A DNA stretch of 64,000 nt from Streptomyces sp. AM 2-1-1 (lineage in GTDB: Bacteria; Actinomycetota; Actinomycetes; Streptomycetales; Streptomycetaceae): contig NZ_CP119147.1 in NCBI RefSeq assembly GCF_029167645.1, forward strand, positions 4,048,501 through 4,112,500, given 5' to 3'. The translations under genes and the position numbers were made by a program. The notes beneath the pieces are model-generated. The model was not told where the DNA came from, searched no databases, and was given only the letters and a program-made list of their open reading frames with translations. Positions 7,003 to 15,728 of this stretch are shown here, one piece after another (within the stretch, counting starts at the first letter, position 1; every line of letters starts with the position of its first letter).

Positions 7003-9090
7003 TCAGCCCGCCAGGGCCTCGGGCAGCGGGGCCGCGTGCACGACCGCCAGGCCCGAGACCGCACGGGTCAGCGCCACGTACAGCCGGCGCAGCCCGGTGC
7101 GCTCGTCGGGTTCGCCGTCGACCACGGCCGCCGGCTCGTCCAGCACCACGTAGTCGTACTCCAGGCCCTTCGCGAGCGAGGCGGGGACCAGCGTCAGCCG
7201 TGACGCGGCGCTCGTCTCCTCACCCGGCGACAGCACCGTGTGCCCGGCCGCCGCCAGCGCCCCGGCCAGCGCGGGGATGCGGGCGTCGGCGGCGATCAGC
7301 CCGATCGACCCCTCCTGCTCCAGCGCCTCCTCGCACGCCGCGACGGCCGCCGCCGTCAGCGCCCCGGCGTCCGCCACCCGGCGGACCGCGAGCGAACCGG
7401 GCGACTCGCGCACCGACTCGACCGGTGCCAGCCCCGGAGCGATGGAGGGCAGCAGCCGGGAGGCGTACGCGATCACCTCGCGCGGCACGCGGAACCCGGC
7501 GGTCAGCTCCTCCACCACCGCGTCCCCCTTGCCGAGGTGGCCGAGCGCGTCCGCCCAGCTCCGCGTCGACCAGGGCGTCGTGCCCTGCGCGAGGTCGCCG
7601 AGCACCGTCGCCGAACCCGTCGAACAGCGCCGCCCCACCGCCCGGTACTGCATCGGGGAGAGGTCCTGCGCCTCGTCGAGCACCACATGGCCCAGCGAAT
7701 GCGTACGCTCCACCAGGTCCCGGGCCTCGTCGATCAGCACCGCGTCGGCCGCCGACCACCTCGCCGACTTCACGCTGCGGACCGGCTTCGCCCACACCAC
7801 CGCCTTCTGCTCGTCCTCGGTGAGCAGTCCTTCCGCGTGGACGGCCAGGAACTCCGGGTCGGAGAGGAGCCGCAGCACCAGCTTCGCCGGATCGACGGCC
7901 GGCCACACCGCCTTCACCGCCGCCTTCACCGCGGGGGTGCGCGCCACCGCGTTCTGCACCCGGTCGTCCGGCGCCTCCCCCGCCTCCTCCATCCGGACGA
8001 GCACCCGGTGCGCGATCCGCTGCGGCAGCGCCTCGTGGGCGGCGCCGTACCGCATCCCGCGCGCCAGCAGTTCCTCGACCAGCTCCGCCACCTCGTACGC
8101 CGGGACCCGCCAGCGACGCGAACCGCGCACCACGACGATCTCCTCCGCGGGCGTGCCCACGTGCGAGCGGACCGCCCGGCGCAGCACCTCCGCCATCCGG
8201 GCGTCGCCCTTCACCAGCGCGGCGGACGCCTCGTCCACCCCGCGCACCTCGACGCCGGCGGTGACCAGGTCCTCCACGGTCGCCTGACGCACCTCCATCT
8301 CGCCGAGGGCGGGGAGCACCTGCTCGATGTAGTGGAGGAACGACCGGTTCGGCCCGATGACGAGCGTGCCCGTACGGGCGAGCCGCTCCCGGTGCGCGTA
8401 GAGCAGGTACGCGACACGGTGCAGGCCCACCGCCGTCTTGCCGGTGCCGGGGCCTCCCTGGACGCAGATCGTGCCGCCCAGCTCACCGCGGACGATCTCG
8501 TCCTGCTCCGGCTGGATGGTCGCGACGATGTCCCGCATCGGACCGACGCGCGGCCGCTCGATCTCCGCCTGGAGCAGCTTGCTGGTGGTCCCGGCCCCGG
8601 CGGCGTCGGCGGGGGCCGTCAGGTCCTCGTCCTCGTACGCGGTGAGCTCGCCCCCGGTGTACCCGAAGCGGCGGCGCAGCCCCACGTCCTGGGGGTCCAG
8701 CCGGGACGCCCGGTAGAACGCCTGTGAGACCGGCGCACGCCAGTCGATGACCATCGGGTCGCCGCCGGCGTCGTGGACGTGACGGCGGCCGATGTAGAAC
8801 CGCTCCCCCTCCGCCCCCTCGGCGCGTTCCGCGCCGACCGGGTGCCGGAAGTCGAGCCGGCCGAAGAAGAGCGGGGTGTGCGACAGGTCGGCGAGCGCCT
8901 TGATGCGGTCGTCGATCTGCGCCTGGAGCACGGCGGCGTTCACCCAGTTCGCGGTGACGTCGCGGATGTCGAGGGCCTGGACGTCCTCGCGCATGGCGCG
9001 CAGGGCCGCCCGGGACGCGGCGAGATGACCTCGCTCGCGGCCCAGTGGATCGGTGGGGGTGTCACTCTCTGCGGTGTGCGGCGCGGACAC
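7003..9090 (-). CDS. helD: HelD-family RNA polymerase-associated ATPase/helicase-like protein
   Basis: This 695-residue protein has HelD architecture: an N-terminal coiled arm (about 1-75), then FYIGRRHVHD and IDWRAPVSQAFY. Walker A is GGPGTGKT at 212-219, and a long insertion precedes DEAQD at 472-476. Two C-terminal helicase-1A/2A blocks end with LRRLYVALTRAV. HelD releases stalled or inactive RNA polymerase using ATP or GTP; it is UvrD-like but not a normal DNA helicase. GTG 9090 has a GGAGG ribosome site 8 nt upstream and matches the typical N terminus. A second, divergent HelD relative (HelR-like) lies at the right edge of this window. Confidence 0.9.
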   Translation of the reverse strand: MSAPHTAESDTPTDPLGRERGHLAASRAALRAMREDVQALDIRDVTANWVNAAVLQAQIDDRIKALADLSHTPLFFGRLDFRHPVGAERAEGAEGERFYIGRRHVHDAGGDPMVIDWRAPVSQAFYRASRLDPQDVGLRRRFGYTGGELTAYEDEDLTAPADAAGAGTTSKLLQAEIERPRVGPMRDIVATIQPEQDEIVRGELGGTICVQGGPGTGKTAVGLHRVAYLLYAHRERLARTGTLVIGPNRSFLHYIEQVLPALGEMEVRQATVEDLVTAGVEVRGVDEASAALVKGDARMAEVLRRAVRSHVGTPAEEIVVVRGSRRWRVPAYEVAELVEELLARGMRYGAAHEALPQRIAHRVLVRMEEAGEAPDDRVQNAVARTPAVKAAVKAVWPAVDPAKLVLRLLSDPEFLAVHAEGLLTEDEQKAVVWAKPVRSVKSARWSAADAVLIDEARDLVERTHSLGHVVLDEAQDLSPMQYRAVGRRCSTGSATVLGDLAQGTTPWSTRSWADALGHLGKGDAVVEELTAGFRVPREVIAYASRLLPSIAPGLAPVESVRESPGSLAVRRVADAGALTAAAVAACEEALEQEGSIGLIAADARIPALAGALAAAGHTVLSPGEETSAASRLTLVPASLAKGLEYDYVVLDEPAAVVDGEPDERTGLRRLYVALTRAVSGLAVVHAAPLPEALAG

Positions 9091-9483
9091 GGGTGTTGCC
9101 TCCGACAGTTCGACGCAGGGCGACGGCCGCACGGCGCGAAAGGGCGCACGGCCGGGTCCCGGTGGGCGATCACGAGGGGATACGCGCGAAGGGCGCGCGT
9201 ACCGGCCGCGCACGCGGTGGCGCGCACGGCAGTCGGCCGGTTTCCGTCCGGTCGGCGGCACTCCCCCGGCTGCCGGCGGACGAGGCCGGTACCACGGTGC
9301 GGGAGGGCGGGGCAGACCGGAGAGTGTATCCACGGGAGGGGGCACGGGCGAACCGCACGCCGCGGACCGCGGATCCCGGGGGTCGGTGGATCACGCGGTG
9401 AGGGTCCGCCGGGGCGCGGGTCCGCCGGGTCGCGCGCTCGCCCTCCTGGCCCGCACCCGCGTGCGAGGAGCACTCTGGAGAGC
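9091..9483. other. 393-nt divergent intergenic region between helD and a small ORF
   Basis: The region contains the helD leader. On the helD strand TACACT follows a weak TTCGCC at 18-bp spacing around 9320-9345, so a leader of roughly 220 nt is possible. No convincing gene is seen; the frames here are compositionally biased artefacts. I found no riboswitch-like fold by eye. Confidence 0.35.
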
Positions 9484-9672
9484 ATGAGCACCGCGATCCT
9501 GAACCCCCGCAGGACCGGCCCCGCGCACGGCGCGACCGCGGCCACCGGTCACCTCCGCCCCCACCCCCTCGGCGACGCGCTGCGCGCCGTCCGCGTCTGG
9601 ATCACTACCGCCTTCGACGTCGTCGTCCTCGGGGAGTACTCCGCCGACTCCGGCATTCGCCGCGCGCGCTGA
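9484..9672 (+). CDS. Small hypothetical protein (62 aa)
   Basis: A 62-codon reading from ATG with GGAGAG 4-9 nt upstream. Its sequence has a Pro/Arg/Ala-rich first half, then LGDALRAVRVWITTAFDVVVLGEY. That amphipathic segment looks evolved rather than random. No family is recognised and there is no signal peptide. It is divergent from helD. The tail overlaps the first unit of a 15-bp repeat. It is reported as probable coding on the basis of ribosome site and third-position GC. Confidence 0.55.
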   Translation: MSTAILNPRRTGPAHGATAATGHLRPHPLGDALRAVRVWITTAFDVVVLGEYSADSGIRRAR

Positions 9673-9730
9673 TCCACCGCGCGTTGATCCACTGCGCGCT
9701 GACCCAAGGCGGACATTGATCCACCGCGCG
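9669..9730. repeat. Degenerate 15-bp tandem repeat (TGATCCACYGCGCG)
   Basis: Copies at 9669-9683 and 9684-9698 differ at two positions. A diverged copy follows, then a clean TTGATCCACCGCGCG at 9716-9730. About 20 nt further on a second 16-bp unit (CCACTCCCGCCGTGTG-like) is repeated twice. The block follows the small ORF stop. It explains the Arg-rich artefact frames in this stretch. Confidence 0.7.
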
Positions 9731-9894
9731 CCGATCCCGTCCTGTGCCGGTCCCGTGCGCCACTCCCGCCGTGTGCCACTCCCGCCGTGCGCGCAGGACG
9801 CCCACGGGGGAGCCGTGCGGTCTGAGTACGGGGAGAGCGCCGGATGAGTACGCGCCCGGAGTGATCGGCTCCGTTTCCGCGATGGGCTGGGCAC

Positions 9895-10419
9895 ATGCCG
9901 TCGAGCCGTCGTCCTTCCCGCCCTGCGGGCGCCTCCCGCACCGCCCGTGTCGTCCGCACCGCCCGTGCGGTACGGGCCGCCCATGCCGTCCGTACTGCCA
10001 CCCGGCCGTCCCGCCGGGGTCCCGTACGCGCTCCGCGCCTCCTCCCCGGCGGCCGCTGGATCGGGCCGGTCCCGGTGGGTTCCGGACCGGCACCGCGCTG
10101 GGCCGTCCCGGCGGTCGCCACGGCGCTCGTCCCGCACGTGGCGCCCGTGGTGACCGGCCTGCTCCGGGTGGCCCTGTTCGTGGGTGCCGACTGCGGTGAG
10201 GGGTGCGAGCCCGCCCTGCGGGGCCCGCTGCACGTGGTGTCCCTCGGCCACTCGCTCAGCCTCACCCTCACCCCGGCGGCCCTCGTCCTCTGCTGGCTGC
10301 TGGTGGTCCGCCGCTCGTGGTCGACGGCGCGCTGGATCGCGGCGGGCCTCGCGTTCGTACCCCCGGCTATGATCGCGATGGGCGTCATGCTGCTCTTCGT
10401 CCCCCGGCCCGGGCCCTGA
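9895..10419 (+). CDS. Putative small integral membrane protein
   Basis: The 174-codon reading begins with a strongly Arg/Pro/Ser-rich segment of about 50 residues. Three or four hydrophobic helices follow: WAVPAVATALVPHVAPVV, a stretch after LLRVALFVGADC, SLTLTPAALVLCWLLVV, and IAAGLAFVPPAMIAMGVMLL. Helix spacing and the positive residues between helices look like a real membrane protein. The N-terminal third overlaps repeat-like DNA and may not be translated, so the true start could lie closer to residue 60. No family is recognised. It converges on the XPB gene through a strong terminator. Confidence 0.55.
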   Translation: MPSSRRPSRPAGASRTARVVRTARAVRAAHAVRTATRPSRRGPVRAPRLLPGGRWIGPVPVGSGPAPRWAVPAVATALVPHVAPVVTGLLRVALFVGADCGEGCEPALRGPLHVVSLGHSLSLTLTPAALVLCWLLVVRRSWSTARWIAAGLAFVPPAMIAMGVMLLFVPRPGP

Positions 10420-10479
10420 CCACCCGCCCCCGTCGTGCGGGGGCCACCGACGCCGCACGGAACGGCCCGGGCCGGACGC

Positions 10480-10521
10480 CGCACGGGCGGGACACCCGGT
10501 GAAGGGTGTCCCGCCCGTGCG
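10480..10521. terminator. Strong bidirectional terminator
   Basis: A perfect 18-bp stem (10480-10497 with 10504-10521) encloses a 6-nt loop GGTGAA, between the convergent membrane-protein gene and the XPB helicase gene. Confidence 0.88.
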
Positions 10522-10571
10522 GGGGGTGGGGACGCTGGTGCGCCCAGGGCATCGCGGCGCGCGCGGCCCGC

Positions 10572-12260
10572 TCAGTTCTCGGTGGTCTCCGTGCTCCCCG
10601 GACTCCCCGTGCCCTCGGGGTGCTCGGTGAGCAGCTCGTCCGCGTCGACGATCCGGTACGCGTACCCCTGCTCGGCCAGGAACCGCTGCCGGTGGGCGGC
10701 GAAGTCCTGGTCGATGGTGTCGCGGGCGACGACCGAGTAGAAGCGGGCCTCGTGCCCGTCCGCCTTCGGCCGCAGCACCCGGCCGAGGCGCTGTGCCTCC
10801 TCCTGGCGGGAGCCGAACGTGCCCGACACCTGGATGGCGACGGTGGCTTCCGGCAGGTCGATGGAGAAGTTCGCGACCTTCGAGACGACCAGCACGCTGA
10901 TCTCGCCCTGCCGGAACGACTCGAAGAGCTTCTCGCGCGTCGAGTTCGGCGTCTCGCCCTTGATGACGGGTGCGCCGAGGTGCTCACCCAGCTCGTCGAG
11001 CTGGTCGATGTACTGCCCGATGACGAGCGTCTGCTCGCCCGCGTGCTTGCGCACCAGCGCCTCGGTGACCTTCCGCTTGGTCACCGTGGTGGCGCAGAAG
11101 CGGTACTTCTCCTCGGGCTCGGCCGTGGCGTACGCGAGCCGCTCGTGGTCGGTGAGGTTGACCCGCACCTCCACGCAGTCGGCGGGCGCGATGTACCCCT
11201 GCGCCTCGATCTCCTTCCACGGGGCGTCGAACCGCTTCGGGCCGATGAGCGAGAACACGTCCGATTCCCGCCCGTCCTCGCGGACCAGCGTGGCGGTGAG
11301 ACCGAGCCGGCGGCGCGCCTGGAGGTCGGCGGTGAACTTGAAGACGGGCGCGGGCAGCAGGTGCACCTCGTCGTAGATCACCAGGCCCCAGTCGCGGGAG
11401 TCGAAGAGCTCCAGGTGCGGGTAGATGCCCTTACGGCGGGTGGTGAGCACCTGGTAGGTGGCGATGGTGACCGGGCGGATCTCCTTGCGGGTACCGCTGT
11501 ACTCGCCGATCTCCTCCTCGGTCAGCGAGGTGCGCTTGATCAGCTCGTGCTTCCACTGCCGGGCCGAGACCGTGTTGGTCACCAGGATCAGCGTGGTGGC
11601 CTTCGCCTCCGCCATCGCACCGGCGCCGACCAGTGTCTTCCCGGCGCCGCAGGGGAGGACGACGACACCGGAACCGCCGTGCCAGAACCCCTCGACGGCC
11701 TGCTTCTGGTACGGCCGCAGCGACCAGCCGTCCTGGGCCAGCTCGATCGGGTGCGCCTCGCCGTCCACGTAACCCGCGAGGTCCTCCGCGGGCCACCCGA
11801 GCTTGAGCAGCGTCTGCTTGATCTGGCCGCGCTCCGAGGGGTGCACGGCGACGGTGTCCGGGTCGATCCGTGCCCCGACCAGCGGCGCGATCTTCTTCGA
11901 CCGCAGGACCTCTTCGAGGACCGGCCGGTCGGTGCTGGTCAGCACGAGACCGTGCACCGGGTGCTTGGACAGGGTGAGACGGCCGTACCGCGCCATCGTC
12001 TCGGCGATGTCGACGAGGAGCGCGTGCGGCACGGGGTAGCGGGAGTACTCCACCAGCGCGTCGACGACCTGCTCGGCGTCGTGCCCGGCGGCCCGGGCGT
12101 TCCACAGCCCGAGCGGCGTCACGCGGTAGGTGTGGATGTGCTCGGGCGCACGCTCCAGCTCGGCGAAGGGCGCGATCACCCTCCGGCACGCGTCCGCCAG
12201 CTCGTGGTCGACTTCCAGCAGAAGTGTCTTGTCGCTCTGGACGATGAGGGGTCCGGTCAC
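10572..12260 (-). CDS. XPB/ERCC3-type SF2 DNA repair helicase
   Basis: This 562-residue bacterial XPB helicase has an N-terminal XPB-specific domain (about 1-170), then LRPYQKQAVEGFW. Walker A GAGKT is at about 205-209 and DEVH at 297-300. LTATLVRED (motif III) and a C-terminal helicase domain with QEEAQRLGRVLRPK (motif VI) follow. It is a 3'-5' DNA translocase expected to act in repair or transcription-coupled unwinding. GTG 12260 is chosen for its AAAGGG site and because the protein then starts with the conserved GPLIVQSDKTLLLEVDH. In mycobacteria the partner helicase-associated gene is adjacent; here it is about 10 kb away (22157-24670). Confidence 0.93.
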   Translation of the reverse strand: MTGPLIVQSDKTLLLEVDHELADACRRVIAPFAELERAPEHIHTYRVTPLGLWNARAAGHDAEQVVDALVEYSRYPVPHALLVDIAETMARYGRLTLSKHPVHGLVLTSTDRPVLEEVLRSKKIAPLVGARIDPDTVAVHPSERGQIKQTLLKLGWPAEDLAGYVDGEAHPIELAQDGWSLRPYQKQAVEGFWHGGSGVVVLPCGAGKTLVGAGAMAEAKATTLILVTNTVSARQWKHELIKRTSLTEEEIGEYSGTRKEIRPVTIATYQVLTTRRKGIYPHLELFDSRDWGLVIYDEVHLLPAPVFKFTADLQARRRLGLTATLVREDGRESDVFSLIGPKRFDAPWKEIEAQGYIAPADCVEVRVNLTDHERLAYATAEPEEKYRFCATTVTKRKVTEALVRKHAGEQTLVIGQYIDQLDELGEHLGAPVIKGETPNSTREKLFESFRQGEISVLVVSKVANFSIDLPEATVAIQVSGTFGSRQEEAQRLGRVLRPKADGHEARFYSVVARDTIDQDFAAHRQRFLAEQGYAYRIVDADELLTEHPEGTGSPGSTETTEN

Positions 12261-12576
12261 TCGCTGCGGCCCTTTCTCCGGGGTACGGCCGCGCACGCGG
12301 CCAAACGTCCAGTGTGCATCATCGCCGCGCCGCGCGGGGGTGGCGGCGGGTGTGAGGTGAGGTGCGGTGCTCGGGCGCGGGCCGGGGGCGCAGGCGTACG
12401 GGATGCCGGGACCCGGACCGTCCCCCCGTTCCCACGGCTCCGCGCCGTGCCCCGCGAACCGGTCGGGCATCCCGCCCTCGCTCTGCCGGCGCGCGGGCAG
12501 CAGCGGCGAGTCGTCCCCGTCGAGCGAACCGGCCGGGGCGTGACGCGGGCGTCACGGTCGAACCGGAACACGGACC
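12261..12576. other. 316-nt intergenic region; probable junction of an accessory insertion
   Basis: It should hold the XPB promoter. Just right of it, homology to large secreted DNRLRE proteins begins abruptly mid-domain. The gap is therefore the likely left junction where the 5' half of that gene was lost. An in-frame TGA at 12541 bars any upstream extension of the truncated gene. No IS end or integrase is visible. Confidence 0.4.
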
Positions 12577-15129
12577 ATGGCTTGTACGGGGCGGCTCCGC
12601 CCGGCCGAGCCGGTGGAGCTCAGGCTCCCGGTGACGCTCAGGGGCATGAGGTTGGAGAAGACCGCCGAGCGGCATCTACGGCTCGAAGACGACACCGGCG
12701 CGCTCGTCGCCAGCGCCCCGGCGCCCCGGATGTGGGGCACTGGCACGGATTCTCGCTCGGGTGATCCGGTCAAGAGCGCCGAGATAGCCACCACCGTGGA
12801 GGAGACGGCCGACGGCACGGTCATGGTGCTCAAGCCGAGCCAGGAGTTCCTCGCGGATCCGGCGGTGATTTACCCGGTCACCATCGACCCGACCACCACG
12901 CTCGCAGCCTCGACCGACACCTGGGTCGCCACCAACTACCCTGATTCTCAACGGGGTTCGACAGAGCTGAAGGCAGGAACCTACGATGGGGGCACCACCC
13001 GGGCCCGCTCCTACGTCAAGTTCGATGTCGCCAAGTATTCCGGCAGGCACATCCTCAGCGCAGAGCTGCGGCTTCACTCGTACTGGTCTTCCACTTGTGC
13101 CACGGACGGCTCAGGGGTTGAGGTGCGCCGGATCACGGGCAATTGGGACCCGAGCGGGGTGACATGGGGTGTACAGCCCGCCACCACGACGACGGGATCC
13201 GTGGTCTCCAAGGCCGCCTACGGCTTCAGCTCGGCCTGCCCGGCCAACTTCATGCGCTGGAACGTCAAGGACATCGCCCAGTCGTGGGCGAACGGCGAGG
13301 CCAACAACGGCCTGCAGATCCGGGCTGTCGACGAACAGGATTCGAAGAGCTGGCGGAGGTTCCGGTCGGCGAACTACGTCGACGGCTCTCAGGGACCGAC
13401 CGAGCCGGCCCTGTCGGTCACGTACAACACCATGCCGGGTGCCGCGAGTGCGGTGAGCCCGGCCGCGGGCGCCTTCACCGCGGACACCACGCCGACGCTC
13501 CAAGCCAAAGCGACGGACGCCGACGGCAACACCGTGCGCTTCGGCTTCGAGGTATGGAACTCCGCCGGCACCATCAAGGTTGCCTCCGGCACCTCCGGCT
13601 TCGTCGCCTCCGGCACCACCGGCAGCTGGACTGCCCCCGTCTTGGCCTCCGGGGCCTACAAGTGGCGGGTCAACGTCTACGACGGCGCTGACTGGAACAG
13701 CACCTGGTCCGCCTGGCGCAACCTGACCGTGGACACCTCCGTCCCGGCCGCGCCCACGCTCACGTCGACGACGTATCCCGCGGACGGCCTGTGGCACGGG
13801 GACGCGGGGACGGCAGGATCGTTCGTCCTCGTCGACCCCACAGGCAGGGCGGCTTCCGCCGAATATCGCCTCGACGAGGGCCCGGCGCAGACGACGACTC
13901 TGGCTTCGGGCAAATCGACGCTCACGCTGACGCCCGTGACGCGCGGCACGCACATCCTGAGCGCACGGGTCAGGAACGCTGCCGGCATCTGGTCGGACTG
14001 GGCCGAGTACACCTTCCGGGCCGGCACCATCACCGGAACCCTGCCCGTCCCCTTCGTCAACGAGATCGCGGAGACCCACTTCGCGGACCTACTGCACCCC
14101 GCCGACGGGATCGAGGAGACCGACGAACTGGACGAGGAGATCGCGGACGAGGACGACACCCCTGCCGGTTACGTCGAACAGGAGGATCCGGAGAAGCCGG
14201 AGACCGAGGACTCCGCGGTCGAGACGGCCACGACGGAGCTGCCGTCGTCCTCCGTCGGCAGTCTGACGGGCAACAGCGCCGACGGAGCAGCTCGGACGCT
14301 GATCGACCTCCCGGTGGCCTCCTCGACGACCGCCGAGCTGAGCGAAACAGGTCTGGTGATCTACGCCAACACCCAGACCGACGCCGACACCGTCGCTGTT
14401 CGTGGCAGTGCCAGCCAGGTCGAACTCTTCCACCTGCTGCGCAGCGCCGCCGCGCCGAAGACCTTCGTCTACAGCGTCGATCTTCAGCCGGGCCAGGAGA
14501 TGTCAGCCGTCGCCGACAACACCCTGATGGTCGCCGACGCCAACAGCGACCTGGCCACCTTCCTCAGTGCCCCGGTCGCCGTCGACGCCAAGGGCGCCAC
14601 GGTGCCCGTCACGATGGAGGCGGACGGATCGGACGTAGAGGTCTCCCTCGCCCCGGCGAACGGCCAGACACTCGCGTACCCGGTATTGCTCGACCCGAGC
14701 GGCTCCAGCTACACGGTGACACCGGCCGAGCGCAGTTACTGCTTCTGGAACCCGTACGACTGCTCCAAGGCCCGGGAGATGGCGGGTACCGCCCTCAAGT
14801 ACGCCCAAGACCTCTACCCGGACAAGACCCTCTTCCAGGGGACCGGCGACGCCTTCCGGCACTGCTACTGGAACGCGTTGATGGAGGTCTTCGTCGATCA
14901 TGAGACAGCCTTCGAGGTGGCCACCCGCCACGAATCACAGTCCAAGGGCGTGGACAAGGAGATGGACCTCAGGAACAACAAGAAGGGCCGAGAGATCGGC
15001 CGATACTACAAAGCGCACTACTCGAAGGCCGAGGCGTGGAAGAAGACCCGGAGCTCGTGCAAGAGTCATGTCACGAAGGGCAAGTTGTGGATCATCAGGA
15101 GCGGCCGTCTCGTGAAGAGCAACGCATGA
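12577..15129 (+). CDS. 5'-truncated DNRLRE-domain protein with toxin-like C-terminal domain (DUF6973-like)
   Basis: The 850-residue protein resembles the middle and end of large secreted RHS/WapA-type proteins. A partial beta-rich region ends TYPVTIDPTTT-like at about 105. A DNRLRE domain (about 108-285) contains YVKFDVAK and GVTWGVQP. Fibronectin-like repeats run to about 490, an acidic linker covers 510-560, and a compact tip (about 720-850) contains GDAFRHCYWNALM, ATRHES and MDLRNNKKGREIG. That tip resembles DUF6973 domains at the ends of polymorphic toxins. There is no signal peptide and no RHS repeats, so it looks like a fragment. GC and codon bias are visibly lower than in neighbours. 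Its stop overlaps the next ATG. Confidence 0.7.
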   Translation: MACTGRLRPAEPVELRLPVTLRGMRLEKTAERHLRLEDDTGALVASAPAPRMWGTGTDSRSGDPVKSAEIATTVEETADGTVMVLKPSQEFLADPAVIYPVTIDPTTTLAASTDTWVATNYPDSQRGSTELKAGTYDGGTTRARSYVKFDVAKYSGRHILSAELRLHSYWSSTCATDGSGVEVRRITGNWDPSGVTWGVQPATTTTGSVVSKAAYGFSSACPANFMRWNVKDIAQSWANGEANNGLQIRAVDEQDSKSWRRFRSANYVDGSQGPTEPALSVTYNTMPGAASAVSPAAGAFTADTTPTLQAKATDADGNTVRFGFEVWNSAGTIKVASGTSGFVASGTTGSWTAPVLASGAYKWRVNVYDGADWNSTWSAWRNLTVDTSVPAAPTLTSTTYPADGLWHGDAGTAGSFVLVDPTGRAASAEYRLDEGPAQTTTLASGKSTLTLTPVTRGTHILSARVRNAAGIWSDWAEYTFRAGTITGTLPVPFVNEIAETHFADLLHPADGIEETDELDEEIADEDDTPAGYVEQEDPEKPETEDSAVETATTELPSSSVGSLTGNSADGAARTLIDLPVASSTTAELSETGLVIYANTQTDADTVAVRGSASQVELFHLLRSAAAPKTFVYSVDLQPGQEMSAVADNTLMVADANSDLATFLSAPVAVDAKGATVPVTMEADGSDVEVSLAPANGQTLAYPVLLDPSGSSYTVTPAERSYCFWNPYDCSKAREMAGTALKYAQDLYPDKTLFQGTGDAFRHCYWNALMEVFVDHETAFEVATRHESQSKGVDKEMDLRNNKKGREIGRYYKAHYSKAEAWKKTRSSCKSHVTKGKLWIIRSGRLVKSNA

Positions 15130-15560
15130 CGACTCTGTTTCACCGTCGGGTCGTTCCGGTGCTCCTGCTCGCCCAGGTCGCGTATGTCGCCCTGCTCGAG
15201 TTCGCGTTCACCTTCCTTGTGCCCGACACCGCGGAAATCGACCACACCGATCCCGATACCTCCGGCACCGTGCTCTACGCGGTGCTGGTCGTCGCCGCCG
15301 TCCTGGTCATGGCGGGCGGCGCCGCCCTGCTGGGCTCGGCGCGAGTCAGCAACAGAACACCTCGCACGGTGCGCGCCGGCTGGCTCGCCCTGCTCGGGCT
15401 CGGTGAGATGGCCGCCGTCGTGATGTTCCTGAGAGTGGTCGTCACCGGGGCCTCCGGCCCGGACACCCTCATCGGCGTACTTGCGGGCGTGGCCGGCTGC
15501 GCAGTCGCACTGTCGTGTCTGACCGAGGCGGCCACCGGGCTGCGGGGCACTCCGGCCTGA
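15126..15560 (+). CDS. Four-helix membrane protein, candidate immunity protein
   Basis: A 144-residue polytopic protein with hydrophobic segments at about 9-30, 47-69, 81-105 and 114-135. Its ATG overlaps the stop of the toxin-like gene (ATGA), implying coupled translation. Membrane-embedded small proteins immediately 3' of a polymorphic toxin are frequently immunity factors; that role is inferred here from position alone. No named family is recognised. A hairpin terminator follows 8 nt after the stop, closing a two-gene unit. The alternative is an unrelated small membrane protein. Confidence 0.7.
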   Translation: MTTLFHRRVVPVLLLAQVAYVALLEFAFTFLVPDTAEIDHTDPDTSGTVLYAVLVVAAVLVMAGGAALLGSARVSNRTPRTVRAGWLALLGLGEMAAVVMFLRVVVTGASGPDTLIGVLAGVAGCAVALSCLTEAATGLRGTPA

Positions 15561-15567
15561 GGCGCGC

Positions 15568-15595
15568 CGGGCGGAACCGACACCGGCTCCGCCCG
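15568..15595 (+). terminator. Hairpin terminator after the toxin-like/membrane pair
   Basis: A 12-bp stem with one mismatch (CGGGCGGAACCG with CGGCTCCGCCCG) and a 4-nt loop ACAC begins 8 nt after the stop. Confidence 0.7.
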
Positions 15596-15728
15596 ACCTG
15601 CCGGCTCGTGGTGAACGACGGATGGCCTGGTCCCGCCGCGCGGGACTGGAACAAGCCGACATCGGTCGCGGCGCCTGCCTGCCGGAAACGGCCGGACACG
15701 GCCCGGCGCCGCCCCGACCTGCCTTTGA

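Noticed and set aside
12577..15129. A complete RHS/WapA toxin
   Set aside because: There are no YD/RHS repeats, no signal peptide and no N-terminal half; only a DNRLRE portion, linker and the tip are present.
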